A DNA stretch of 8,165 nt from an uncultured Oscillospiraceae bacterium (GTDB taxonomy: Bacteria; Bacillota; Clostridia; UBA1381), in the NCBI GenBank assembly GCA_946531785.1, contig CAMNAT010000075.1:1-8165 (forward strand), in the 5' to 3' direction. The notes below the pieces were generated by a model. That model was given only the letters and a program-made list of their open reading frames with translations. It did not search any database and was not told the DNA's origin. Positions 1 through 6,625 of this stretch are shown here, piece by piece (position 1 is the first letter of the stretch; the number at the start of each line of letters is the position of its first letter). The position numbers were made by a program, and so were the translations under genes.

Positions 1-369
1 TATATCTGCTGCAAGCTCATCAATAATAGCATAAAGCTTAAATTCATCGATCGGCTTCAAAAGATAGCGGCATACTCCGTTATTCACGGCGCTTTGCGCA
101 TACTCAAACTCGTTATAGCCCGTAAGGAAAACCATACGCGCGTCGGATGAGAGACTGCATATCTGCTCTGAAAGCCATATCCCATCCTTTTTCGGCATAC
201 GGATATCGGATATAACGATATCGGGGGCAAGCTCCTTGAAAAGCTCAAAGCCCTCTTCGCCGTTTTTTGCTGTGCCCACAACTTCAATACCGCGTTCTTC
301 CCAGTCAAGCGCGGCAAGACCTTGCCTTATCAGCTTTTCATCATCACAGATCAATAGTTTTATACTCAT
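1..369 (-). CDS. Two-component response regulator, YesN-like, receiver domain (partial, C-terminus off the left edge)
   Basis: The frame read from the ATG at 369 down to base 1 gives 123 residues beginning MSIKLLICDDEKLIRQGL and forming one complete CheY-like receiver domain. Visible key residues are the acidic pair D9-D10, the phospho-acceptor D55 in SDIRMP, the switch T83 in FLTGYNEFEYA, and K105 in the YLLKP motif. The wording DDEKLIRQGL...W...GIEVVG...NGEEG and TGYNEFEYA is typical of YesN-type regulators, which carry a C-terminal AraC-type helix-turn-helix. That part lies beyond the window, so the DNA-binding type is inferred. A Shine-Dalgarno sequence AAGGCGG (377-383) sits 7 nt before the ATG. 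The start lies inside the last codons of the kinase gene (26-nt overlap), so the two are probably translationally coupled. It should be phosphorylated by that kinase and control the divergent sugar-uptake genes. Confidence 0.93.
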   Translation of the reverse strand, partial: MSIKLLICDDEKLIRQGLAALDWEERGIEVVGTAKNGEEGFELFKELAPDIVISDIRMPKKDGIWLSEQICSLSSDARMVFLTGYNEFEYAQSAVNNGVCRYLLKPIDEFKLYAIIDELAADI

Positions 370-2107
370 GCTTTTTCCGCCTTATCTTGATAAGCGCGGT
401 CACGCCTCCCTTCTCGTTAGTTGAAAATGTAAGCCCGCAGGTCTCGTCAAAGTACAGCTTGATCCGCAGGTTGACGTTGCTAAGACCGTATTTTTCTATC
501 GGCTCGCTGTAGTCTATTTCCTTCGCAAGCGCGGTGTTAAGCGCATCGGTATCTGTGCCGCAGCCGTTATCCGCAACGGAGATATAAATGTAGTCATCCT
601 CGGCATAGAGACGCACATTTATCATGCCGCCGGCTTCAATATCTTCAAAACCGTGGATAATGCAGTTTTCTACAAGAGGCTGCACAGTCAGCTTAATGAT
701 CGTACACTGTAGCAGCTCCTCATCTAAATCAAATTTTATATCAAATTTGTCGTCATAGCGTACTTTTTGTATATCTGTATAGCTTTCGATCTGTTTAAGC
801 TCATTCTCAATTGTGGTATATTCATTACCCTTGTTAAGCGAGTGGCGGAAGAAGGTTCCAAGAGCCGAGACCATTTTGCTTATGTCTCTTGCGTTATGAG
901 CGCGCGCCATCCAATTGATAGAATCAAGAGTGTTATACAAAAAATGCGGGTTTATCTGCGCCTGCAGCGCCTTAAGCTCAAACAGCTTTTGCTTTTGGTA
1001 TAGCTCATAGACATCGTTTATAAGAGAATCAATGGTGTCAAGCATTGTATTGTAGGTCGCGCACAGCTTGCCCATTTCATCGTTAGTCAGCATTTCATCC
1101 GGAACCCGCTTGCGTTCAGTTTCAAAGTGCTTCATATATGAATTAAGGTTTGTGATAGGCGCGGTCAGCCAGCCGGTCAAAAGGAACATAAGAAGCACTG
1201 CCGCTGTGATAGCTATTATACCTGTAGTGATTATAGATGTTCCCACGATCCTTGTATCGGTATTGATATCTTCATAGTTTGAAGCACATACAAGAATTAT
1301 CGGACTGGTTTTTATCTGCTGCTTGTTTACAATATGCTTTACCCCGTTGATCTTTATGATCTGAGGCTCGGTTACGTCATTATACACAGCCTCAAAGAAG
1401 CCGGGTTCATTCACGAATCCGTTTATATAGCTGTCGTTCCATGTGTTGATTATGTGGTTTTCGTACACTATAAACAGTCTGCCGGTGTGACCCAAGGTTA
1501 TTTTTGAAATATTATTTGTAAAAAGCGACAGATTAACATCGGCGCGTATAACGCCGAGGACTTCATGCGTGCGGGTGTCAATAAACGCTCTTGCAACGCA
1601 TAAAACTCCGTTTGTGTCGGATGTATCCATAATGCCCCAGTAAATATCGCCGTTTTTTTCTATTGTTCGCTTGTACCAAGATTCGTTCTCAACAAGTGAA
1701 GCTGATGCCACGGCAGAGTCAAATGAAACGGGATAAGCATCACTCTTTGCAATATAAATGCTAAGCTTTGAAACCGTTGCGCGCAGAGGGTCGGCACTTC
1801 GCATTTCATTTTCGATTGCTGCAATTTCCTCGTATGGTGAGAGTGCGCCCGGACTGGAAAGTATTTTTGAAATCGTCGTGTTTGCCTGTACAGTGCAGAG
1901 CACCTGCTCAATATTGTTAATGGAATTGGTCATATTATCGACCGCAAGCATTGTTACCTGTGATGTGTTATGTTCTATTTCGTTTTCAAACCGATTTGAA
2001 AAGCTTGAAAATACAGTCAATCCGAAAACTATGATACACAGTATTATAACTGCAATATATGTTAGCAGAAGCTTGGCGCGAAATGACATGTTTTTGAATA
2101 TTCCCAT
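344..2107 (-). CDS. Sensor histidine kinase, YesM-like (dCache-type sensor, HAMP, His_kinase, HATPase)
   Basis: This is a membrane sensor kinase of 587 residues from the ATG at 2107. Domains in order: short cytoplasmic N-terminus; first membrane helix about 13-36; extracytoplasmic sensor of about 250 residues (37-286), size and texture like a dCache domain; second membrane helix about 287-311; HAMP linker about 312-364; the YesM/LytS-type histidine motif QINPHFLYNTLDSI with phospho-accepting H388; then an ATPase domain with N-box LVENCIIHG (N481), DNGCG (513-517) and YGLSNVNLR (540 on). The frame is open upstream to an ATG at 2221, but that ATG lies upstream of the predicted promoter, and only from 2107 does a sensible membrane protein begin. 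An AAAGGGG site (2121-2127) precedes it, although the 13-nt spacing is long. Family knowledge: such kinases sense carbohydrates directly or through a binding protein. The ligand is unknown. Confidence 0.93.
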   Translation of the reverse strand: MGIFKNMSFRAKLLLTYIAVIILCIIVFGLTVFSSFSNRFENEIEHNTSQVTMLAVDNMTNSINNIEQVLCTVQANTTISKILSSPGALSPYEEIAAIENEMRSADPLRATVSKLSIYIAKSDAYPVSFDSAVASASLVENESWYKRTIEKNGDIYWGIMDTSDTNGVLCVARAFIDTRTHEVLGVIRADVNLSLFTNNISKITLGHTGRLFIVYENHIINTWNDSYINGFVNEPGFFEAVYNDVTEPQIIKINGVKHIVNKQQIKTSPIILVCASNYEDINTDTRIVGTSIITTGIIAITAAVLLMFLLTGWLTAPITNLNSYMKHFETERKRVPDEMLTNDEMGKLCATYNTMLDTIDSLINDVYELYQKQKLFELKALQAQINPHFLYNTLDSINWMARAHNARDISKMVSALGTFFRHSLNKGNEYTTIENELKQIESYTDIQKVRYDDKFDIKFDLDEELLQCTIIKLTVQPLVENCIIHGFEDIEAGGMINVRLYAEDDYIYISVADNGCGTDTDALNTALAKEIDYSEPIEKYGLSNVNLRIKLYFDETCGLTFSTNEKGGVTALIKIRRKKHEYKTIDL

Positions 2108-2120
2108 GAGCGATCCAAAG

Positions 2121-2127
2121 CCCCTTT
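2121..2127 (-). promoter_or_regulatory. Ribosome binding site of the kinase gene
   Basis: The minus-strand sequence AAAGGGG lies 13 nt before the ATG at 2107. This is longer than the 7 nt seen for the tandem-module gene. No in-frame ATG, GTG or TTG lies closer, so 2107 remains the best start. Confidence 0.6.
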
Positions 2128-2150
2128 CATCGTTAGTGTTCCTTAATAAT

Positions 2151-2178
2151 ATTGTATCATAATTTTTAATAATTTCAA
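2151..2178 (-). promoter_or_regulatory. Predicted vegetative promoter of the kinase/response-regulator operon
   Basis: Read on the minus strand, TTGAAA (2178-2173) is followed after 16 bp by TACAAT (2156-2151). A TG one base before the -10 box makes an extended -10, TGATACAAT. Transcription would start near 2144, about 37 nt before the kinase ATG. The good -35 and extended -10 suggest basal expression without an activator, as expected for a sensor operon. This is a consensus match only. Confidence 0.6.
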
Positions 2179-2196
2179 GAGAAAAAACAGGTGTAT

Positions 2197-2217
2197 TTTT
2201 AAAATAAAAAAAAACAC
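2197..2217. other. A-rich tract in the divergent intergenic region
   Basis: Four T bases are followed by an almost uninterrupted run of A (one T at 2205) and then CAC. The tract lies between the two back-to-back promoters, upstream of the rightward one. Such tracts are commonly intrinsically curved or act as UP elements for RNA polymerase. The CAC at 2215-2217 lies exactly 21 bp before the CAC that ends the 14-bp element at 2225-2238, so the tract may also contain a poor second half-site. Confidence 0.4.
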
Positions 2218-2224
2218 GCACATT

Positions 2225-2238
2225 TTAAAGTTTATCAC
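2225..2238 (+). promoter_or_regulatory. Candidate activator site TTAAAGTTTATCAC (copy 1)
   Basis: This 14-bp sequence recurs with one change (T to C at position 11) at 6643-6656 before the permease genes. The gap to the TATAAT at 2264 is 25 bp, against 24 bp to the TACAAT at 6681 in the other copy. This places both elements at roughly -37 to -51, overlapping the -35 region, where AraC-type activators commonly sit. The likely binder is the response regulator encoded at the left end. That assignment is inference. Confidence 0.5.
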
Positions 2239-2247
2239 TATTTATAT

Positions 2248-2277
2248 TTGACAAAAGATAGTGTATAATGATATTAT
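2248..2277 (+). promoter_or_regulatory. Predicted promoter of the rightward solute-binding protein operon
   Basis: Two overlapping readings are possible. In one, TATAAT at 2264-2269 is the -10 box with a poor -35, dependent on the element at 2225-2238; transcription would start near 2276. In the other, TTGACA (2248-2253) is paired after 18 bp with an extended -10, TGATATTAT (2269-2277), and transcription starts near 2283-2284. In both cases the in-frame GTG at 2261 is upstream of the transcript, which matters for the start codon of the next gene. The hexamers CACTAT (2236-2241) and ATAGTG (2258-2263) form an inverted repeat flanking the TTGACA. Confidence 0.55.
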
Positions 2278-2286
2278 ACTAAATGG

Positions 2287-2294
2287 AAAGGGGG
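2287..2294 (+). promoter_or_regulatory. Strong ribosome binding site pointing to an AUA start
   Basis: AAAGGGGG ends 8 nt before the ATA at 2303. The same AAAGGGG motif ends 7 nt before the clear ATG of the tandem-module gene. No in-frame ATG, GTG or TTG exists within reach downstream of this site, so the site itself decides the start call. Confidence 0.6.
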
Positions 2295-2302
2295 CGGTTG
2301 CG

Positions 2303-3493
2303 ATAAAATATATAAAACAGCTTGGTGTTGCGGCAGTATTGACAGCACTCTGCACAGGCTGCGCTTCGCCGGTCACAGAGGTTTCCTCTCATGAGGTTTC
2401 TGTGATAAAGCTGATAAAACCGAGCAATATACCCGAATTTTCCAGGATAGTCAATGAATTCAATGAAGTTAATAATGATATACAGGTTAAATTTGTTGAC
2501 GCGCCGCTGTCCACAGATGAAAGACATCAGCTATATGTTTCTGCGCTCAGCGGACGCGATGCCTCCGTGGATATATATTGGATAAATGATGAATGGATCG
2601 ATGAGTTTGTAAAAGAGGGGTATATAATTGCCCTTGATGATGAAATATCTGTAGACAACAGCAAATACATTGTTAACGCGCAGGATATGTTCTCGCAGGA
2701 TGGAAGTCTGTATGCTCTGCCTATAGGCTTAGATATGGATTTTATATTCTACCGCAAAGACCTGATGGCACAGGCACCTACCGACTGGGACAGCATAATG
2801 GAGGTTTGCAGAAGAACGGATAAGCAGGTACCGTTAGCGGTTTGTATTGAAAATTCTGATGCAGATGATATTATGCATAACGTGTTCGAGATAAGCAGGT
2901 CAAAGGGCTGTTCGTATGCCGATGCGCTGAGCCTTTATAAAGAAATACTGTCGGATTATGAATCTGCCAATGATATGCCGGTCGATTATGTTTCGGCATT
3001 CAAGACAGGGAACTCGTATATGCTCATGGGAAAGGGTTCGCTGTGGCACAAGCTTAACAGCAGCACATCTGCCGTTAAGGGAGATGTTGAAATGGTGATG
3101 CTTCCGGGAAGCACCGAAAAGAAGGCTGCAAGCTGTATTTTAGGATATGGTCTTGCTGTTAATTCTAACTCTAAGAATATTGAGGCGGCATTAAGGTTTC
3201 TTGACTATATGGATTCAAAGGAGCGGCAGCAGAGACTTTCACGGGACTGCTCTGTCATGCCGGTCATTGAGGCGTTGTATGACGATGAAATGATACATGA
3301 TGCTAATCCATATATCAGAAACATAAAAGAAGCAGTAAAAAATGCGCCGAAACATGAAAGCCTTAATATAAGCGGTGAAAGCTTTAAAAAGGGTGAAGAG
3401 GCGATTATAAAATACTTCGGCAACGAAGAAACAGCAGGCAGTGCGGGCAGCAAATTAGAAGCCCTGCTGCAACAAGAAGAAAGGAGTTTTTAA
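2303..3493 (+). CDS. Extracellular solute-binding lipoprotein, family 1 (possible AUA start)
   Basis: From the ATA at 2303 the product is 396 residues, beginning with a lipoprotein signal (KYIKQLGVAAVLTALCTGC). The lipid-modified cysteine would be C20, with Cys rather than Leu at -3, so the lipobox is slightly atypical. The body matches family-1 binding proteins (SBP_bac_1): ALSGRDASVDIYWIND at 81-96, YALPIGLDMDFIFYRKDL at 137-154 (the usual YALP...YRKDL signature) and GYGLAVNSNSKNIEAALRFLDYM at 281-303. It should be anchored outside the membrane and bind a sugar or oligosaccharide. It lies divergently next to the kinase and 4 nt before the larger binding-protein gene. The only upstream alternative start, GTG at 2261, has no ribosome binding site and lies inside the promoter. 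With a second, Lpl-type binding protein present for the permeases, this one may serve sensing rather than transport; that is inference. Confidence 0.88.
   Translation: MKYIKQLGVAAVLTALCTGCASPVTEVSSHEVSVIKLIKPSNIPEFSRIVNEFNEVNNDIQVKFVDAPLSTDERHQLYVSALSGRDASVDIYWINDEWIDEFVKEGYIIALDDEISVDNSKYIVNAQDMFSQDGSLYALPIGLDMDFIFYRKDLMAQAPTDWDSIMEVCRRTDKQVPLAVCIENSDADDIMHNVFEISRSKGCSYADALSLYKEILSDYESANDMPVDYVSAFKTGNSYMLMGKGSLWHKLNSSTSAVKGDVEMVMLPGSTEKKAASCILGYGLAVNSNSKNIEAALRFLDYMDSKERQQRLSRDCSVMPVIEALYDDEMIHDANPYIRNIKEAVKNAPKHESLNISGESFKKGEEAIIKYFGNEETAGSAGSKLEALLQQEERSF
3480..3486 (+). promoter_or_regulatory. Ribosome binding site of the large solute-binding protein gene
   Basis: AAAGGAG lies in the last codons of the preceding gene, 11 nt before the ATG at 3498. 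This arrangement supports co-transcription and translational coupling. Confidence 0.7.
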
Positions 3494-3497
3494 AACA

Positions 3498-4973
3498 ATG
3501 AAGAAGAGAATTTCAGCATTATTGGCTGTGGCTATGCTTGGAGGAGCACTTGCAGGCTGCGGCGGCAGTAAGGTCGCAACAGGCGGCGAGGATCCTAATA
3601 CGGTTCCTGAGGATACGTATGAGATCAACTGGTATATGCAGGGTATGCCGCAGGATGATGTGGCATCTGTAGAAGCGGCGGTCAATGATTATCTTAAGGA
3701 TAAGATCAATGTTACTCTTAAAATGCACAGGCTTGAATCAAGCCAGTATTCAAAGCAGCTCAATACTATGATCGCTGCGGGTGAATATTTTGATATAGCA
3801 TGGACAACCAGCGGTGTCCTTGATTATACCTCCAACGCGAGAAACGGAGCTTGGCTTGCTCTTGACCCTTATATTGATACATATATTCCGCAGACTATAG
3901 AGCAGCTTGGTGAAATTGCTGATAATGCCAGAGTGGACGGAAAACTGTATGCGCTTCCGACTCTTAAGGAAATGGCGGATTCAAGAGGCTGGACATATCG
4001 TAAGGATATAGCAGACAAGTATAATATAGATATGGATAGCATAAAGACTTTTGAGCAGCTTGAGCCGGTGCTTAAGATGGTTCAGGAGAATGAGCCGGAT
4101 ATGCAGTATCCCATAGACTGGGGCAGCGACAGAACACCTGCTTCTCTTATGAAATATGAGACAGTAGCGGGAACTGCGGTTATATTCTATGACAATGAAA
4201 AATATGACGGTAAGGTGGTAAATCTTACCGAAACTCCGGAATATCTTGACGCGTGCAAATGGGCATATAAGCTCTATAGCGAAGGCCTTGTAAAGCGTGA
4301 TATCATGACGGCAACAGATTTTGAGCAGAGACTCAAGGACGGAAAAACCTTCTGCTATGTTGACTTTTTAAAGCCCGGCAAGGCAAAGGAGACTTCGGCA
4401 AATTACAGCTTTGAGCTGGAGCAGTCAACAGTATCTGATGTATGGCAGGATAACGGCGCGGGAACAGGTTCAATGATAGCAGTTTCAAGAACATCAAAGA
4501 ACCCGGAGAGAGTTCTCCGATTTATCGAGCTGCTCTATACAGACGCTACATTGAGCAACCTTATAAACTACGGTATTGAAGGAAAGCACTATACAAAGAT
4601 CAATGACAACACGATCTCGATCCCGGGAGATACACCGTATACGCTTCAAGGCTATCAGTGGATGCAGGGTAATGTATTTCTCAACTATCTGACAAAGGGC
4701 GAGGATCCGGAGAAGGTGGAAAAGCTCAAGGCATTTAATGCTGAGGCAAAGAAGCCGATGGATTACGGCTTTAAGTTTGATAAAACACCGGTTGAAATGG
4801 AAATAGCTGCTGTATCGACCGTTATGAATGAATATCGCAAGCAGGTAAGCATGGGTTCAATGGACCCGGAGCCTATAATGCAGGAATATACCAAGAAGCT
4901 TAAGACAGCCGGAATTGATAAAATTGTTGAAGAGGCACAGAAACAGTACGATGAGTTTCTTGCTAATAAATAA
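3498..4973 (+). CDS. LplA/YtcQ-type extracellular solute-binding lipoprotein
   Basis: The 491-residue product starts MKKRISALLAVAMLGGALAGC; the lipobox LAGC puts the lipidated cysteine at 21, followed by a Gly/Ser-rich tether. The length of about 490 and several segments are typical of LplA-type binding proteins: INWYMQGMPQDD (43-54), the QLNTMIAAGEYFDIAWT stretch (87-103), WLALDPYID (119-127), YALPTLKEM (151-159), NLINYGIEGKHY (354-365), and a C-terminal end, MQEYTKKLKTAGIDKIVEEAQKQYDEFL, resembling the DUF3502-type tail. These proteins deliver oligosaccharides or lipo-sugars to LplB/LplC-type permeases, both of which are encoded downstream. The substrate cannot be read from the sequence; pectin- or hemicellulose-derived oligosaccharides are common for this family when linked to YesMN. 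A perfect hairpin follows the stop codon. Confidence 0.93.
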   Translation: MKKRISALLAVAMLGGALAGCGGSKVATGGEDPNTVPEDTYEINWYMQGMPQDDVASVEAAVNDYLKDKINVTLKMHRLESSQYSKQLNTMIAAGEYFDIAWTTSGVLDYTSNARNGAWLALDPYIDTYIPQTIEQLGEIADNARVDGKLYALPTLKEMADSRGWTYRKDIADKYNIDMDSIKTFEQLEPVLKMVQENEPDMQYPIDWGSDRTPASLMKYETVAGTAVIFYDNEKYDGKVVNLTETPEYLDACKWAYKLYSEGLVKRDIMTATDFEQRLKDGKTFCYVDFLKPGKAKETSANYSFELEQSTVSDVWQDNGAGTGSMIAVSRTSKNPERVLRFIELLYTDATLSNLINYGIEGKHYTKINDNTISIPGDTPYTLQGYQWMQGNVFLNYLTKGEDPEKVEKLKAFNAEAKKPMDYGFKFDKTPVEMEIAAVSTVMNEYRKQVSMGSMDPEPIMQEYTKKLKTAGIDKIVEEAQKQYDEFLANK

Positions 4974-4990
4974 ACCAGTTACATATTAGT

Positions 4991-5015
4991 GTATAGCGGT
5001 CTTTGACCGCTATAC
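4991..5015 (+). other. Perfect intercistronic hairpin (11-bp stem, TTT loop)
   Basis: GTATAGCGGTC (4991-5001) is the exact reverse complement of GACCGCTATAC (5005-5015), with a 3-nt loop. The bases after it (TTGTATATTG) are not a clean T-run, so it is not a convincing terminator. It starts 18 nt after the stop of the large binding-protein gene and ends 12 nt before the next ribosome binding site. The position suits an mRNA-stabilising or processing element that raises the amount of binding-protein message over that of downstream genes, as known for several sugar ABC operons. Partial termination is the alternative. Confidence 0.7.
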
Positions 5016-5027
5016 TTGTATATTGCG

Positions 5028-5034
5028 AAAGGGG
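5028..5034 (+). promoter_or_regulatory. Ribosome binding site of the tandem-module gene
   Basis: AAAGGGG lies 7 nt before the ATG at 5042. It fixes that start in preference to the TTG at 5003, which lies inside the hairpin. Confidence 0.8.
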
Positions 5035-5041
5035 ACTGAAA

Positions 5042-6625
5042 ATGAAGAGATTTATTTCAATACTGATCACAGCGTCTATGCTTTGTGCTGCAGCTGTAAC
5101 GGTCAGCGCGGCTGATGTTTCGTATATGGCAGATTTTGAAGAGGCGGCGGCAAGATTCGGAAAAAGCACGGTGTATGGTGGGTTTAAAAACTCTGCCGGA
5201 GACTACAATGATTTTATTAAGCCAATATGGGCAGAGGGTGAGGGCAAGAACGGTACTACCGGGCTTGAGATCAACTATAAGGCGGCATCATGGTATGCGG
5301 GCGAGATATTCTTTCCGATCCCTTCCGTATGGGCAAACGCGGCTGATGTGCAATATCTGAATTTTGATTACAAGGGTACAGGAAAGATAAAGATAAGTCT
5401 GTCCACGGGAAATATTTCAGATGATACTCTTACAAAGGGTACAAAATACGGATATACGATTACCGCAAATACAAAGGGTGAATGGAGTTCCATAAGTATT
5501 CCTCTTTCAAGCTTTGTAAACGGCACGACTCCGGTTACGATCACTGACATCGGCAGTGTAACCTTCCAGGCGGGAGAGAGCGCTAATCTTAACAATAACG
5601 CTGCTGAAACAAAGGCAATGTCAGCAAGCGAGCTTGAAGCTGTTGCCAAATCCGGAACAATAGTGTTTGACAATATGGAGCTGTCGTCTAAGGGCGAAAA
5701 TGCCCAGCAGCCGACGCAGACAACCGCGCCGTCAGCCGCACCGGACAACAGTACACGCGTTATAGATTTTGATAATTACAGCCTCAGCCAAAAGCAGACT
5801 TGGGGCGGTTTTAAAAATAATTCAGGCGATTATTCTGATTTTATAAAGTACGAATCAGCAGATCAGGGGAAGGATGGAAAAGGCGCAAGGCTTACATACA
5901 AGGCTGCCACATGGTACAGCGGCGAGGTTTTCTGCGCGATCCCAAAGGAGTGGGCAGTAAGCCAATCATCAAATTATCTTGAATTTGATGCAAAGGGACG
6001 CGGCGTTATTAAAATCGCACTCGAAACGGGCGAGGTCATAAACGGCAAGCGTTATGAGCAGAGAGTTAATATAGATACAAACGGTGAGTGGCAGAAATTC
6101 AGTATACCGGTCGCAGTTATGAAAAACGGAGAGGAGATAGTTCCGCTAAGTGATGTTACTGGCATGACCTTTAAAGCTGCCGACAGCGGAAATCTCAATA
6201 ATAACGCAGCTGAAACAAAGGCAATGTCAGCGTCGGAGCTTGAGGCTGCTGCAAAGACAGGCGAGGTGGTAATAGATAATATCACACTTTCGGAAAGCTA
6301 TACAGCGCAGCCGAATGTTACTATAACGCTCTCGCAGGATTCAAGGGTACTGACATCAGCTTCGGATATTGATCCCGATGGCGGTAAGATCAAAATAAGT
6401 ATGGCTGTTTCAAACTGCATGACAGCGCAGAGTGTGGCGCTTGCAGCAGCGATATATGATAATGGTGTTCTTGATGATGTGGATACTGCTGAGAATATAA
6501 TAGACTATTCGGGAACGGTTGAGCTTACCGTAAATGCGGCGGAGCTGACCGGTAAAACAATGAAGGTATTTGTGCTTGATAGCTTGAGCAGCTTAAAGCC
6601 GCTTTCAATACCGGTGATGTTTTAA
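5042..6625 (+). CDS. Secreted protein with two tandem carbohydrate-binding-like modules and a C-terminal beta-rich domain
   Basis: The 527-residue product has a signal peptide MKRFISILITASMLCAAAVTVSA with probable cleavage after A23 (V-S-A). Module A spans about 26-215 and module B about 240-417. They share GGFKN(S/N)(A/S)GDY(N/S)DFIK, YKAA(S/T)WY(A/S)GE(I/V)F, the stretch LNNNAAETKAMSASELEA, and a final DN(M/I)xLS strand. A Thr/Pro/Ala-rich linker (about 216-238) joins them. A C-terminal domain (about 424-527, ending KVFVLDSLSSLKPL) resembles a small beta-sandwich found on clostridial surface proteins. The pattern of alternating strands such as LEFDAKGRGVIKIALETG and NGEWQKFSIPV suggests a jelly-roll, CBM11/CIA30-like fold. 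No catalytic domain, LPXTG, S-layer motif or C-terminal membrane helix is visible. It probably binds polysaccharide outside the cell for the neighbouring transporter. The exact family is uncertain. Confidence 0.85.
   Translation: MKRFISILITASMLCAAAVTVSAADVSYMADFEEAAARFGKSTVYGGFKNSAGDYNDFIKPIWAEGEGKNGTTGLEINYKAASWYAGEIFFPIPSVWANAADVQYLNFDYKGTGKIKISLSTGNISDDTLTKGTKYGYTITANTKGEWSSISIPLSSFVNGTTPVTITDIGSVTFQAGESANLNNNAAETKAMSASELEAVAKSGTIVFDNMELSSKGENAQQPTQTTAPSAAPDNSTRVIDFDNYSLSQKQTWGGFKNNSGDYSDFIKYESADQGKDGKGARLTYKAATWYSGEVFCAIPKEWAVSQSSNYLEFDAKGRGVIKIALETGEVINGKRYEQRVNIDTNGEWQKFSIPVAVMKNGEEIVPLSDVTGMTFKAADSGNLNNNAAETKAMSASELEAAAKTGEVVIDNITLSESYTAQPNVTITLSQDSRVLTSASDIDPDGGKIKISMAVSNCMTAQSVALAAAIYDNGVLDDVDTAENIIDYSGTVELTVNAAELTGKTMKVFVLDSLSSLKPLSIPVMF
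5117..5686 (+). repeat. Internal protein repeat, module A
   Basis: This is the first copy of the roughly 180-190-residue module. The most conserved piece at DNA level is a 23-nt identity at 5603-5625, repeated at 6209-6231 (606 nt apart, in frame). Module A has a longer insert (SDDTLTKGTKYGYT) where module B has INGKRYEQ. Confidence 0.8.
5759..6292 (+). repeat. Internal protein repeat, module B
   Basis: This is the second copy of the module, clearly homologous to module A over its whole length. Divergence is high enough at both protein and DNA level to indicate an old duplication, except in the LNNNAAETKAMSASELEA segment. Confidence 0.8.

Noticed and set aside
2088..2130. Short minus-strand frame starting ATG at 2130 overlapping the kinase start
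   Set aside because: It has no ribosome binding site of its own and its product shows no recognisable features.
2190..2204. A minus-strand TTTTAAAAATACACC resembling the 14-bp element before the kinase promoter
   Set aside because: It lacks the GTTTA core, its distance to the -10 box is about 9 bp longer than in the two good copies, and the region is very AT-rich, so chance similarity is likely.
2108..2221. N-terminal extension of the kinase to the ATG at 2221
   Set aside because: The extension spans the predicted promoter, has no ribosome binding site and adds a sequence unlike the start of a membrane kinase.
2261..2302. GTG at 2261 as the start of the family-1 solute-binding gene
   Set aside because: It has no ribosome binding site, it lies inside the predicted -35/-10 region, and the extra residues (VYNDIILNGKGAVA) would sit before an otherwise standard signal peptide.
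4991..5015. Hairpin as a strong intrinsic terminator
   Set aside because: The bases after it are not a T-run, and the next gene belongs functionally to the same operon. Stabilisation or processing is more likely.
5003..5041. TTG at 5003 as the start of the tandem-module gene
   Set aside because: It falls in the loop and stem of the intercistronic hairpin. The ATG at 5042 has a good ribosome binding site and begins a proper signal peptide.
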